DNA of 64,000 nt from assembly GCA_902801325.1 (NCBI GenBank), contig CADCHQ010000004.1, positions 62,001 through 126,000 of the forward strand, written 5' to 3'. Made by a program: the position numbers and the translations under genes. Positions 17,040 through 25,752 of this stretch are shown here, piece after piece. The notes below the pieces were generated by a model. That model searched no databases and was not told the DNA's origin. It worked only from the letters and a program-made list of their open reading frames with translations. Positions within the stretch are counted from its first letter, which is position 1. Each line of letters begins with the position of its first letter. This DNA is from an uncultured Bacteroidales bacterium. GTDB lineage: Bacteria; Bacteroidota; Bacteroidia; Bacteroidales; Bacteroidaceae.

Positions 17040-18740
17040 TTAGTCGTCTGTGAGTTTGCGATAGCGTGCGCGCTTGGGCTCTTCAATGCCGAGTCGCTTG
17101 CACTTGTTGGCTTCGTATTCCGAGTACGAGCCTTCGAAATAGAACACCTTTCCGTCGCCTTCGTAAGCGAGGATGTGTGTGCAGATGCGGTCGAGGAACC
17201 ATCGGTCGTGGCTTATGATGACGGCACAACCCGCGAACGATTCCAAACCTTCCTCCAAAGCACGAAGGGTGTTGACGTCAATGTCGTTGGTAGGCTCGTC
17301 GAGCAAGAGCACGTTGCCTTCCTGCTTTAAGGCCATAGCCAGGTGCAGGCGGTTGCGTTCTCCACCAGACAAGACGCCGCACTTCTTCTCTTGGTCGGCA
17401 CCGGAGAAGTTGAAACGTGATAGATAGGCTCTGACATTAATGTCGCGACCTCCCATGCGGATGAGCTCGTTGCCCTGACTGATGACTTGATAGACACTCT
17501 CGTCTGCCTTGATGTCGTGGTGACTCTGGTCGACATACGCCAGCTTCACCGTTTCGCCCACCTCGAACGTACCAGCATCGGGCTTCTCCAGTCCCATGAT
17601 CATGCGGAAGAGGGTGGTCTTTCCTGCTCCGTTAGGACCAATGACGCCCACAATGCCGTTGGGCGGAAGCATGAATTCGAGGTCCTTGATGAGCACCTTA
17701 TCGCCATAGGCCTTCGATACGCCGTGAGCCTCGATGACCTTGTTGCCCAAGCGAGGACCGTTGGGAATAAAGATTTCCAGCTTCTCCTCGCGTTCCTTCT
17801 GCTCTTCGTTCAGCATCTTGTCGTAGGAGTTCAAGCGTGCCTTTCCCTTTGCCTGACGGGCTTTCGGCGCCATACGCACCCATTCCAGCTCTCGTTCCAG
17901 TGTCTTACTGCGCTTCGAAGCCACTTTCTCCTCCATCTCCATGCGTTTGGTCTTCTGTTCGAGCCAGCTCGAATAGTTGCCTTTCCAAGGGATGCCTTCG
18001 CCTCGGTCGAGTTCCAGAATCCATCCTGCCACATCGTCGAGGAAGTAGCGGTCATGCGTGACGCAGATCACCGTTCCTTCATATTGCTGCAGGTGTTGCT
18101 CTAGCCAGTCGATGGACTCTGCATCGAGGTGGTTCGTAGGCTCGTCGAGCAATAGGACATCGGGCTTTTGCAGGAGCAATCGGCAGAGGGCCACACGACG
18201 GCGTTCGCCTCCTGACAGCACACCGCAAAGTTGGTCGGCAGGCGGACAACGCAGGGCGTCCATAGCCCGTTCGAGACGACTATCGAGGTTCCACGCATCT
18301 GTGGCGTCGATGATGTCTTGCAACTCTCCCTGACGGGCAAAGAGCTGGTTCATCTTGTCCTCGTCTTCGTAGTATTCCGGCAATCCGAACTTTTGGTTAA
18401 TCTCCTCATACTCAGCTAAAGTATCCACTATTTGTTGAACTCCTTCTTTAACTACGTCGATGACCGTCTTCGAGTCGTTGAGCTGCGGGTCTTGCGGCAG
18501 ATAACCTACGGAATAGCCTGGGGCAAACACCACCTGCCCTTGGTAGCTTTGGTCGAGTCCGGCAATGATCTTCATCAGTGTGGACTTACCAGCACCATTC
18601 AAACCGATGATGCCAATCTTAGCACCATAAAAGAAGGAAAGGTAAATGTTCTTGAGTACTTGTTTCTGGTTCTGTTGGATGGTTTTGCTCACGCCCACCA
18701 TCGAGAAGATAATCTTCTTGTCGTCTGTTTGTTGTGCCAT
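17040..18740 (-). CDS. ettA: EttA, energy-dependent translational throttle (ABC-F)
   Basis: Cytoplasmic ABC-F ATPase of about 566 residues that binds the ribosomal E site and gates early elongation by ATP level. Two ABC domains: Walker A GLNGAGKST and signature LSGGERRRVALCRLLL with DEPTNHLDAESIDWLE; second Walker A GPNGAGKTT and signature LSGGERNRLHLAMAL with DEPTNDIDVNTLRALEE. The arm insertion lies in domain 1 (QTYEEINQ/EYYEDEDKMNQL region), and the linker between domains is charged (KTKRMEMEEKVASKRSKTLEREL). No membrane segments. I start at AQQTDDKK (18740); the longer frame to 18806 has no family match. GH127 follows after 19 bases. Confidence 0.92.
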   Translation of the reverse strand: MAQQTDDKKIIFSMVGVSKTIQQNQKQVLKNIYLSFFYGAKIGIIGLNGAGKSTLMKIIAGLDQSYQGQVVFAPGYSVGYLPQDPQLNDSKTVIDVVKEGVQQIVDTLAEYEEINQKFGLPEYYEDEDKMNQLFARQGELQDIIDATDAWNLDSRLERAMDALRCPPADQLCGVLSGGERRRVALCRLLLQKPDVLLLDEPTNHLDAESIDWLEQHLQQYEGTVICVTHDRYFLDDVAGWILELDRGEGIPWKGNYSSWLEQKTKRMEMEEKVASKRSKTLERELEWVRMAPKARQAKGKARLNSYDKMLNEEQKEREEKLEIFIPNGPRLGNKVIEAHGVSKAYGDKVLIKDLEFMLPPNGIVGVIGPNGAGKTTLFRMIMGLEKPDAGTFEVGETVKLAYVDQSHHDIKADESVYQVISQGNELIRMGGRDINVRAYLSRFNFSGADQEKKCGVLSGGERNRLHLAMALKQEGNVLLLDEPTNDIDVNTLRALEEGLESFAGCAVIISHDRWFLDRICTHILAYEGDGKVFYFEGSYSEYEANKCKRLGIEEPKRARYRKLTDD

Positions 18741-18878
18741 GTAAGTTTTTATGTGATTTTCAGGGCGAAGATACAAATAAGTGGGGAGAATCACAAATAA
18801 AATCACGAAATTCTGCTCCTTTCGGCCTACGATGAGGCTAAAGGAATCTCAAATGGTGTCGTACCCCCGAATACATAT

Positions 18879-18916
18879 AAAAAAACGATGGCGAAAACCC
18901 GAGTCTCCGTCATCGT
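18879..18916 (-). terminator. Rho-independent terminator behind the CpxP-like gene
   Basis: On the minus strand a hairpin with arms ACGATGACGG / CCATCGT is followed by seven T. It lies about 50 bases after the stop of the 18966-19388 gene. Confidence 0.75.
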
Positions 18917-18965
18917 ATCGCTTCGCATGGACTTGTCGTCTCACGCGTGTATAATAAAATTGGTA

Positions 18966-19388
18966 TTATTGCCCCTTGATTTTGCTCTTCTTGTCATTGA
19001 GCAGAGTGAAGCAGAGGTACGTCTTCTTTGCCGACAGCACGGTGCGGAATTTCTTCTCGTATGCCTTCTTCACGGCCAGTTCCTTCTCGTCGGAGACCCA
19101 TTTCAGGTTGAGCAGAGTTTGGGCTTGCTTTTCCGTCAGCGTACCGTTGCTGATGCTTGCCTGCAGTTTCTCCTTCATGTCGTCGTATTCCTTGTTGGCA
19201 ACCTTCTTGTCGGCAAGATAACTCTGCAGCAGAGGGCGCAGCTTGGCTTGTGTCTCTTTGTTTAAGCCCATGTTCTTGAGGACATAGGAAACTCGCAGGT
19301 CGGCATTCTTACCAGCTTGCATCAGGGTGGGAGCTCCGAACAGGAGGGCAAGGGCGAGAAGCCCAGTGAGTAAGATTTTGTGATTCAT
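18966..19388 (-). CDS. Secreted helical protein, Spy/CpxP-like
   Basis: Exported protein of 140 residues; signal peptide about 1-24 (LLTGLLALALLFGAPTLMQA). The mature part is alpha-helical and highly charged: NMGLNKETQAKLRPLLQSYLADKK, then LTEKQAQTLLNLKWVSDEKELAVKKAYEKKF. The LTEKQ-type phrase and helix pattern recall Spy/CpxP periplasmic proteins, so a chaperone or sensor role is possible but not shown. It has its own TACCTTTG promoter box (19417-19424) and a terminator. Confidence 0.65.
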   Translation of the reverse strand: MNHKILLTGLLALALLFGAPTLMQAGKNADLRVSYVLKNMGLNKETQAKLRPLLQSYLADKKVANKEYDDMKEKLQASISNGTLTEKQAQTLLNLKWVSDEKELAVKKAYEKKFRTVLSAKKTYLCFTLLNDKKSKIKGQ

Positions 19389-19416
19389 AGATTTAGGTTT
19401 TAAGCATTAGTGCGAG

Positions 19417-19424
19417 CAAAGGTA
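19417..19424 (-). promoter_or_regulatory. -7 box for the CpxP-like gene
   Basis: TACCTTTG on the minus strand, 28 bases before the start codon at 19388. Confidence 0.55.
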
Positions 19425-19499
19425 CGAATAAGCGAGTGGATAACCAAAAAAAATAACGAAAAAATTGCTGTGAGGGTGTTTGAGGGGGAGGATGGGGTG

Positions 19500-19671
19500 A
19501 ATCTTTGACTTTGTCGAGGATAGGCAGCATCTTGGGTTATCACTATCTTTGACTTTGTCGAAGATGGGCTGCATCTCGGTTTATCACTATCTTTGACTTT
19601 GTCGAGGATAGGCTGCATCTCGGGTTATCACTATCTTTGACTTCGTCGAGGATAGGCTACATCTCGGAGAT
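19500..19671 (+). repeat. 44-base tandem repeat, four copies, each with a -7-like box
   Basis: Units start at about 19500, 19544, 19588 and 19632, an exact 44-base period. Each reads roughly (t)atctttgacttTGTCGAGGATAGGCTGCATCTCGGgttatca. Three copies hold TATCTTTG, identical to the promoter -7 box. The array lies directly before the TIR element upstream of dnaB. Confidence 0.85.
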
Positions 19672-19821
19672 ACAAATTTAAAACGTAGTAGCTTTGCTAC
19701 TGACCTGTCGGTCTTATGCCCTCAAAAACATCAAAATGCATGCGAGCATGTCCTTTTGATTTTTTGAATGCATTATGCCGTTTTAAATTTGGTATTTCTC
19801 TCAATTTGCACTATCTTTGCA
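19670..19821 (+). repeat. Promoter-carrying TIR element upstream of dnaB
   Basis: Terminal inverted repeats atacaaatttaaaacg (19670-19685) and cgttttaaatttggtat (19780-19796) bound a hairpin-rich core with AGTAGC-ttt-GCTACT, GACC-tgtc-GGTC and a palindrome around atgcatgc. The right repeat contains the -33 box TTTGG of the dnaB promoter. A nearly identical copy lies at 21576-21729 and a diverged one at 27705-27856. Confidence 0.8.
19788..19819 (+). promoter_or_regulatory. dnaB promoter
   Basis: TTTG at 19788-19791, 20 bases, TATCTTTG at 19812-19819. It decides the dnaB start at 19844, since the longer reading frame begins inside the -7 box. Confidence 0.8.
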
Positions 19822-19843
19822 CTCCCATTTCCTTGTTAAAATT

Positions 19844-21430
19844 ATGCCAACGAATATGCCAACAACGAATCAAAACACGAGCCGCAAAGGGCGGCAGACG
19901 AAGCAGAAGGTAGTAGAAGTGCCTCAGATGGACGCATACGGTCGCAAGCAACCTCAACAGCTTGATTTCGAGGCAGCAGTGCTCGGTGCAATGCTGGTCG
20001 AACAGGATGCTTACGAGCGTGTTAGCAACCTCCTTACCCCGGATGTCTTCTACGACCATCGCAATCAGATTATATACAAGGCCATTCAGGCGCTGCAGAT
20101 GAACCAGCGTCCTGTCGACATCATCACCGTTCCGCAATATCTGGAGTCGCAAGGCGAACTTGAGGAAGCCGGAGGTGTGATGTATATTGCCCAGTTGAGT
20201 CAGAACGTCATCACTTCGGCTCACATCGAATATCAGGCACAAATCATCCAGCAGAAGTTCCAGGCTCGCCGCCTGATCACCTTCTCCAGTCGCGTCCTTG
20301 CCGGAGCTTTCGACCCCACTCAGGATGTTGCCGACCTCATGCAGCAGACCGAGCATGAACTGTACGATATTGCCAAGGAGACCCAGCGCACGTCGTACAC
20401 GCAGATTAATCCCGTCGTCGAGGAGGCAATGGCAAAGATTAAGGAAAACATGGGACGTGCTGACGGTCTCTCAGGCCTGAACACTGGCTTCGAGAAGCTG
20501 AACCGCATCACGAACGGTTGGCAGAACTCCGACCTCATCATCATTGCTGCCCGTCCGGCTATGGGTAAGACGGCCTTCATCCTTTCCATGATGAAGCGCA
20601 TGGCAGTGGACATGCACATTCCCGTGGCTATGTTCTCGTTGGAAATGGCAAATGTGCAGTTGGTTAACCGTCTGATATCGAATGTCTGCGAGATCCCTGG
20701 CGAGAAGTTGAAGAGTGGCCAGTTGTCGCAGGTGGAACTGAGTCAGCTCGATGCCCGCGTCAACCTGCTTACCGACGTACCCATCTACATCGACGACACC
20801 CCTCAGCTTTCCATCTTCGAGCTGCGTACGAAGGCTCGCCGACTGGTGCGTGAGAACGGCGTGAAGATGATACTCATCGACTACCTGCAGCTGATGAATG
20901 CCTCGGGAATGGCTTTCGGCAGTCGTCAGGAAGAGGTGTCCACCATCAGCCGAAGCCTGAAGGCGTTGGCCAAGGAGTTGAACATCCCCATTGTTGCCCT
21001 GTCGCAGTTGAATCGTGGTGTGGAGAATCGTGAAGGCGTCGAAGGAAAGCGTCCGCAGTTGTCCGACCTTCGTGAGTCGGGTGCCATCGAGCAGGATGCC
21101 GATATGGTTTGCTTCATCCATCGTCCCGAATATTACAAGATCTTCGAGGTGGAAGGAGTTGACATGACGGGTAAGGCCGAGTTCATCATTGCCAAGCACC
21201 GTAATGGTGCCACCGACCTCATTCGCCTGCGTTTCCACAACAAGTATGCCCGTTTTGAGGACTATGAGGACTATGGTCCTGCACCCCTGCCCGGTTCGGA
21301 GTATCCTGCCATGAAGTCGACGCAGGGTGACGATGTGGAGAGCATGGAGCTGAACATGCCCGATGTTCCTCTTCCCGACACTCCCTTTGGTGCCAGTGAT
21401 CCCGTAACAGACAACACGCCACCGTTCTAG
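19844..21430 (+). CDS. dnaB: Replicative DNA helicase DnaB
   Basis: Hexameric 5'-3' helicase of the replication fork, about 528 residues. The N-terminal helical domain starts LDFEAAVLGAMLVEQDAYERV and is followed by the linker and the RecA-like domain. Walker A ARPAMGKTAF, Walker B MILIDYLQLM, SQLNRGVENR and the arginine-finger region DLRESGAIEQDADMV are intact. The first 30 residues are basic and Asn/Thr/Lys rich (TTNQNTSRKGRQTKQK), and the C terminus is an acidic, proline-rich tail. Start 19844 is 25 bases after the -7 box. It is separated from pheT by a second copy of the same promoter element. Confidence 0.95.
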   Translation: MPTNMPTTNQNTSRKGRQTKQKVVEVPQMDAYGRKQPQQLDFEAAVLGAMLVEQDAYERVSNLLTPDVFYDHRNQIIYKAIQALQMNQRPVDIITVPQYLESQGELEEAGGVMYIAQLSQNVITSAHIEYQAQIIQQKFQARRLITFSSRVLAGAFDPTQDVADLMQQTEHELYDIAKETQRTSYTQINPVVEEAMAKIKENMGRADGLSGLNTGFEKLNRITNGWQNSDLIIIAARPAMGKTAFILSMMKRMAVDMHIPVAMFSLEMANVQLVNRLISNVCEIPGEKLKSGQLSQVELSQLDARVNLLTDVPIYIDDTPQLSIFELRTKARRLVRENGVKMILIDYLQLMNASGMAFGSRQEEVSTISRSLKALAKELNIPIVALSQLNRGVENREGVEGKRPQLSDLRESGAIEQDADMVCFIHRPEYYKIFEVEGVDMTGKAEFIIAKHRNGATDLIRLRFHNKYARFEDYEDYGPAPLPGSEYPAMKSTQGDDVESMELNMPDVPLPDTPFGASDPVTDNTPPF

Positions 21431-21478
21431 ATAGATAATTCATAATTCGTAATTCGTAATTCATAATTCGTAATATTT
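21430..21478. repeat. AT-rich phrase repeat (ATAATTC-type)
   Basis: Tandem phrases 'ataattcgtaattcg/cataattcgtaat' directly after the dnaB stop. Similar phrase arrays occur at 25245-25277, 37262-37345 and 42518-42552. Confidence 0.65.
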
Positions 21479-21481
21479 TGC

Positions 21482-21575
21482 TATCTTTGACCTGCTGGTC
21501 GAGGATAGGCTGCATCTCGAATTGTTACTATCTTTGACCCTCGTTCCTCGGTCGAGGATAGGCTGCGTTTCGGTA
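21482..21575 (+). repeat. Two copies of the TATCTTTGAC...GATAGGCTGC repeat
   Basis: Copies at 21482 and 21529 (47-base spacing) of the unit that is tandemly repeated before dnaB. The variable part holds small hairpins such as GACC-tgct-GGTC. Confidence 0.75.
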
Positions 21576-21729
21576 ATACAAATTTAAAACGTAGTAGCTC
21601 TGCTACTGACCTACTGGTCTTATGCCCTCAAAAACATCAAAATGCATGCAAGCATGTTCTTTTGATTTTTTGAATGCATTATGCCGTTTTAAATTTGGTA
21701 TTTTTCTCAATTTGCACTATCTTTGCACC
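21576..21729 (+). repeat. Promoter-carrying TIR element upstream of pheT
   Basis: Near-identical to 19670-19821, with only scattered base changes (for example atgcatgcaagcatg for atgcatgcgagcatg). It includes the pheT promoter. Confidence 0.8.
21694..21725 (+). promoter_or_regulatory. pheT promoter
   Basis: TTTG at 21694-21697, 20 bases, TATCTTTG at 21718-21725. The leader to the ATG at 21780 is about 48 bases and contains repeated 'gtacatt' phrases. Confidence 0.75.
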
Positions 21730-21779
21730 CAATTTAAATAAATTGTACATTGTACATTGTCAAATTGTAAATTTTAAAT

Positions 21780-24296
21780 ATGAATATCTCTTATAAGTGG
21801 CTCCACGAGTATGTTGACTTCGACATGACGGCACAGGAAGTTGCCGCAGCCTTGACAAGCGTAGGCTTGGAAGTCGATGGGGTGGAGGAAGTTCAAAGCA
21901 TCAAGGGTGGTCTGGAAGGCATCGTCATTGGTGAGGTTCTCACCTGCGAGCCCCATCCCAACAGCGACCACATGCATGTTTGTACGGTAAATCTCGGTCA
22001 GGGTGAACCCGAACAGATCGTTTGCGGTGCTCCCAACGTAGCTGCAGGCCAGAAGGTGGTTGTTGCCACGCTTGGCACAAAGCTCTACGACGGCGATCAG
22101 GAGTTTACCATCAAGAAGAGCAAGTTGCGTGGAATAGAGTCCAACGGCATGATCTGTGCCGAGGACGAGATAGGCATTGGCACCAGTCACGACGGCATCA
22201 TCGTCTTGCCCGACGACGCTGTGCCTGGCACTCCCGCAGCAGCATACTACCATCTGGAGAGCGACTTCCTCATCGAGGTCGACATCACTCCCAACCGTGC
22301 CGACGCTTGCAGTCACTATGGTGTGGCTCGCGACCTCTACGCCTGGTTGGTGCAGAACGGTAAGCAGACTGCCCTCCATCGTCCTTCGGAAGATGCGTTC
22401 AAGGTCGACAACCACGACCTCCCCATCAAGGTTACCGTGGAGAATGGCGAGGCTTGTCCCCGTTATGCAGCCGTGTCGCTGAAGAACTGCGAAGTGAAGG
22501 AAAGTCCCGAATGGCTGAAGACCCGTCTGACCACCATCGGACTGCGCCCCATCAACAATATCGTTGACATCACCAACTACGTGATGATGGCCTATGGCCA
22601 GCCTCTCCACTGCTTCGACGCCGACATGGTGAAGGGGCAGGAGATAGTGGTGAAGACCATGCCGGAAGGCACTCCTTTCGTCACCCTCGACGGCGAGGAA
22701 CACAAGCTGAGCGACCACGACCTTGCCATCTGCAACGTGGAGGAGCCCATGTGCATTGCCGGCGTCTTTGGCGGAAAGGGTAGTGGCACGTACGAGACCA
22801 CGAAGAACGTTGTTCTGGAGAGCGCCTATTTCAATCCCACGTGGATTCGCAAGTCGGCTCGCCGTCACGGTCTGTCCACCGACGCCTCCTTCCGTTTCGA
22901 GCGCGGCATCGACCCCAACGGCACAATCTATGCCCTGAAACAGGCCGCCCTGCTGGCTAAGGAACTGGCAGGTGCAGAGATCAGCATGGAGATTGTTGAT
23001 GTCAAATGTCCAACGTCAAAGGTATTTGAGGATGCCATCGTCGACCTCAAGTTCGACTATGTCAACAACCTCATTGGCAAGCACATCCCCGAGGAGACGG
23101 TGCTGAGCATTGTAGAGAGCCTCGAGATGAAGGTGCTGGAGAAGACGGCCGACGGCGTGAAGTTGCAAGTTCCCGCCTATCGTGTCGACGTACAGCGTCC
23201 CTGTGACGTGGTGGAGGACATCCTGCGCATCTACGGATACAACAACGTAGAGATGCCCACTTCCATCAACAGCTGTGCTGTCGTGAAGGGCGACGTGGAC
23301 AAGAGCCACAAACTGCAGAACGTCGTTGGCGAACAGCTGGTGGGTGCAGGTTTCCATGAGATACTCAACAACTCGCTCCAGCGCGGTGCCTACTACGACG
23401 GCCTCCAGAGCCTGAAGGCAGAGAACTGCGTGCGCCTGCTCAATCCCCTGAGTCAGGACCTCAATGTGCTGCGTCAGACCCTCCTCTTCGGAGGTCTCGA
23501 GAGCATAGCCCGCAACATCTCCTACCGAGCTTCCGACCTCGCCTTCTTCGAGTTTGGCAACTGCTACCACTATCAGGAATCGCGTCGTTGTCCCGACATC
23601 ATCCCCGGCGTCAGCAGCAGTCGCGACCCCGAAGTTATCAAGCACGTCCTGGACGCCTACAGCGAGGAGTTCCATCTGGGACTCTGGCTCACCGGCAAGC
23701 GCGTCTCTGGCAGTTGGGCTCATCCCGACGAGGAAACCACCTTCTATGAGCTGAAGGCACAGGTCATGAACATCCTCACCCGTCTGGGCGTTCCCTTCGG
23801 CGCCATCGTCTTCGCACAGGGCGAGAGCGACCTCTTCGACAAGAGTCTGGAGATTCGCAACCGCGGCGGCAAGACACTCGTGCAGATGGGCGTCGTAGCC
23901 CTGAAGCAGCTGAAGAAGTTCGACATTGAGCAACCCGTCTACTACGCCGACCTCAACTGGCAGCAGCTGATGCGACTCATCCGCAACCAGAAGCTCACCG
24001 CCACCGACCTGCCCAAGTACCCCGCCGTCAGTCGCGACCTGGCACTCCTGCTCGACAAGAGCGTGGAATTCGCCCAGGTAGAGCAGATAGCCTATCAGAC
24101 CGAGAAGAAACTGCTCCGCGAGGTACGTCTCTTCGACGTCTACGAAGGCAAGAACCTGCCCGAGGGCAAGAAGTCGTACGCCGTCAACTTCATCCTGCAG
24201 GACGAGACCAAGACCATGGGCGATAAGCAGATCGACGCCATCATGCAGAAACTCATCCAGAACCTCACCAAGCAACTCAGTGCTGAGTTGCGCTAA
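21780..24296 (+). CDS. pheT: Phenylalanine-tRNA ligase beta subunit
   Basis: Cytoplasmic beta subunit (838 residues) of the alpha2-beta2 enzyme that charges tRNA-Phe. The N-terminal tRNA-binding OB-fold domain (about 40-150; HPNSDHMHVCTVNLG) is followed by the B3/B4 editing domain (RPINNIVDITNYVMMAYGQPLHCFDAD, then GLSTDASFRFERGIDP), the B5 domain, the catalytic-like core (NPLSQDLNVLRQTLLFGGLESIARN) and a C-terminal FDX-ACB anticodon-binding domain (YPAVSRDLALLLDKSVEF). Length and domain order are normal. pheS is not adjacent. A REPIN-like pair separates it from yebC. Confidence 0.96.
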   Translation: MNISYKWLHEYVDFDMTAQEVAAALTSVGLEVDGVEEVQSIKGGLEGIVIGEVLTCEPHPNSDHMHVCTVNLGQGEPEQIVCGAPNVAAGQKVVVATLGTKLYDGDQEFTIKKSKLRGIESNGMICAEDEIGIGTSHDGIIVLPDDAVPGTPAAAYYHLESDFLIEVDITPNRADACSHYGVARDLYAWLVQNGKQTALHRPSEDAFKVDNHDLPIKVTVENGEACPRYAAVSLKNCEVKESPEWLKTRLTTIGLRPINNIVDITNYVMMAYGQPLHCFDADMVKGQEIVVKTMPEGTPFVTLDGEEHKLSDHDLAICNVEEPMCIAGVFGGKGSGTYETTKNVVLESAYFNPTWIRKSARRHGLSTDASFRFERGIDPNGTIYALKQAALLAKELAGAEISMEIVDVKCPTSKVFEDAIVDLKFDYVNNLIGKHIPEETVLSIVESLEMKVLEKTADGVKLQVPAYRVDVQRPCDVVEDILRIYGYNNVEMPTSINSCAVVKGDVDKSHKLQNVVGEQLVGAGFHEILNNSLQRGAYYDGLQSLKAENCVRLLNPLSQDLNVLRQTLLFGGLESIARNISYRASDLAFFEFGNCYHYQESRRCPDIIPGVSSSRDPEVIKHVLDAYSEEFHLGLWLTGKRVSGSWAHPDEETTFYELKAQVMNILTRLGVPFGAIVFAQGESDLFDKSLEIRNRGGKTLVQMGVVALKQLKKFDIEQPVYYADLNWQQLMRLIRNQKLTATDLPKYPAVSRDLALLLDKSVEFAQVEQIAYQTEKKLLREVRLFDVYEGKNLPEGKKSYAVNFILQDETKTMGDKQIDAIMQKLIQNLTKQLSAELR

Positions 24297-24298
24297 GC

Positions 24299-24449
24299 GA
24301 GACCCCACCTCCTTGCCCCTCTCGGGAGGGGAGAGGTCACAAAACCAGAGATTAATAATAACAAATCAAACTAATAATAACAAAACCCAGCGCCTCAAAA
24401 CACACATCATACGCCCCCCCCTCGGGGAGGGAATGGGGTAGGGGTCTTA
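24299..24449. repeat. REPIN-like pair between pheT and yebC
   Basis: Left arm 24299-24340 has GACCCC, then the palindrome CCCCTCtcgggAGGGGAG and GGTC. Right arm 24412-24449 has CCCCTCGGGGAGGG followed by AATGGGGTAGGGGTC. The arms face each other across about 70 AT-rich bases. The right arm ends 16 bases before the yebC start. Confidence 0.8.
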
Positions 24450-24464
24450 TATTTTTTTACATTT

Positions 24465-25205
24465 ATGGGAAGAGCATTTGAATACCGTAAAGCTACGAAG
24501 CTGAAGCGTTGGGGCCACATGGCCAAGACATTCACCCGCCTGGGCAAGCAAATCGCCATCGCCGTTAAGGCTGGAGGTCCCGAACCCGAGAACAACCCCT
24601 CGTTGCGCAGCGTCATCGCTGTCTGCAAGCGTGAAAACATGCCGAAGGACAACATCGAGCGCGCCATCAAGAACGCCATGGGCAAGGACCAGAGCGACTA
24701 CAAGAGTGTCACCTACGAAGGCTACGGCCCCCACGGAGTTGCCGTCTTCGTCGACACCCTCACTGACAACACCACCCGCACCGTTGCCGACGTGCGCAGC
24801 GTCTTCAACAAGTTCTCTGGCAACATGGGCACCACTGGCAGCCTCTCCTTCCTTTTCGACCACAAGTGCGTGTTCACCTTCAAGAAGAAGGCCGACATGG
24901 ACATGGACGACTTCATCCTCGACATGATCGACTACGGAGTCGACGAGGACTACGACGAAGAGTACGACGAGGACAAGGACGAAACCACCATTACCATCTA
25001 CGGCGAGCCCACGAGCTACAACGAGATTCAGAAGAAGCTCGAGGCCGACGGATTCGAGGAAGTCGGCGGTGAGTTCACCTACATCCCCAACGACCTGAAG
25101 GACGTCACCCCCGAACAGCGTGAAACCATTAACAAGATGGTAGAGCGCCTCGAAGAGTTCGACGATGTGCAGACGGTCTACACTAATATGAAGCCGGAAG
25201 AGTAA
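24465..25205 (+). CDS. YebC/PmpR family protein
   Basis: YebC-family protein of 246 residues. These proteins act as transcription regulators, and some members have recently been linked to relief of ribosome stalling at proline runs. The N-terminal domain GRAFEYRKATKLKRWGHMAKTFTRLGKQI and the ENNPSLRSVIAVCKRENMPKDNIERAIKNA motif are typical. Domain 2 has YEGYGPHGVAVFVDTLTDNTTRT. The C-terminal part has an acidic stretch DEDYDEEYDEDKDE near residue 165. The start is 16 bases after a REPIN arm; no -7 box is seen there, so it may be co-transcribed with pheT. Confidence 0.93.
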   Translation: MGRAFEYRKATKLKRWGHMAKTFTRLGKQIAIAVKAGGPEPENNPSLRSVIAVCKRENMPKDNIERAIKNAMGKDQSDYKSVTYEGYGPHGVAVFVDTLTDNTTRTVADVRSVFNKFSGNMGTTGSLSFLFDHKCVFTFKKKADMDMDDFILDMIDYGVDEDYDEEYDEDKDETTITIYGEPTSYNEIQKKLEADGFEEVGGEFTYIPNDLKDVTPEQRETINKMVERLEEFDDVQTVYTNMKPEE

Positions 25206-25206
25206 A

Positions 25207-25244
25207 GGACCCCTCTCCCCGCTCCCCGAGGGGGGGAGAGCCTC
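25207..25244. repeat. Single REP-like arm
   Basis: GGACCCCTCTCC...CTCCCCGAGGGGGGGAG, the left-arm form without a visible partner. AT-rich phrases (ttcttaattcttaactc) follow at 25245-25277. Confidence 0.7.
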
Positions 25245-25285
25245 ATTCTTAATTCTTAACTCTTAATTCTTAATTTTATAAAGCT

Positions 25286-25537
25286 ATGCTTTATACATGT
25301 AACGGCACCTGTAGCAAGTTCATCGACGTTGAGACCGACGCCGAGGGACGCATCAGTCACTGCTTCTTCCACGGAGGCTGTCACGGCAACACCCAGGGCA
25401 TCGCGAAGCTCGTCATCGGCAAAACACCCGACGAAGTCATCAGCCTGCTCGACGGCATCCGTTGCGGTACGAAACCCACCAGCTGTCCCGACCAGCTCTG
25501 TCGGGCACTGGAGCAACTAAAGAAGGAAACGGCATAA
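25286..25537 (+). CDS. TSCPD domain protein (TIGR03905 type)
   Basis: Small cytoplasmic protein of 83 residues. The sequence LYTCNGTCSKFIDVE...CFFHGGCHGNTQGIAKLVIG...GIRCGTKPTSCPDQL contains the TSCPD motif and four to six conserved cysteines. TSCPD domains also occur at the C terminus of some ribonucleotide reductases, and the stand-alone form is of unknown function. It is probably in the pheT-yebC transcription unit and is followed by a strong terminator. Confidence 0.85.
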   Translation: MLYTCNGTCSKFIDVETDAEGRISHCFFHGGCHGNTQGIAKLVIGKTPDEVISLLDGIRCGTKPTSCPDQLCRALEQLKKETA

Positions 25538-25566
25538 TCTTGCCGCTTCCCTCTCCACACACCATC

Positions 25567-25597
25567 AAGCCTGCCCTCTCACGAGAGCAGGCTTTTT
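25567..25597 (+). terminator. Rho-independent terminator after the TSCPD gene
   Basis: Arms AAGCCTGC and GCAGGCTT around a short loop, followed by TTTTT. Confidence 0.88.
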
Positions 25598-25629
25598 GTC
25601 GTATGCCCGTCTTTGTCTTCGTTCATCGG

Positions 25630-25735
25630 ACTATAGGCCTTTCGTTGTAAGCTCTCAGGTCCTCGACGTTTGCACCTAAGGCTCTCGGCCGTCGAACCTA
25701 AGGCCCTCGACGCTTGAACCTAAGGCTTTCGGCAC
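25630..25735. repeat. CCTAAGG repeat cluster
   Basis: Copies of CCTAAGG and related GGCCT motifs joined by 'ctcgacgtttgcacctaagg' phrases follow the terminator. Same family as at 2590, 14430, 34985 and 54600. Confidence 0.7.
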
Positions 25736-25752
25736 TCCCTCCCTTGCCTGAA

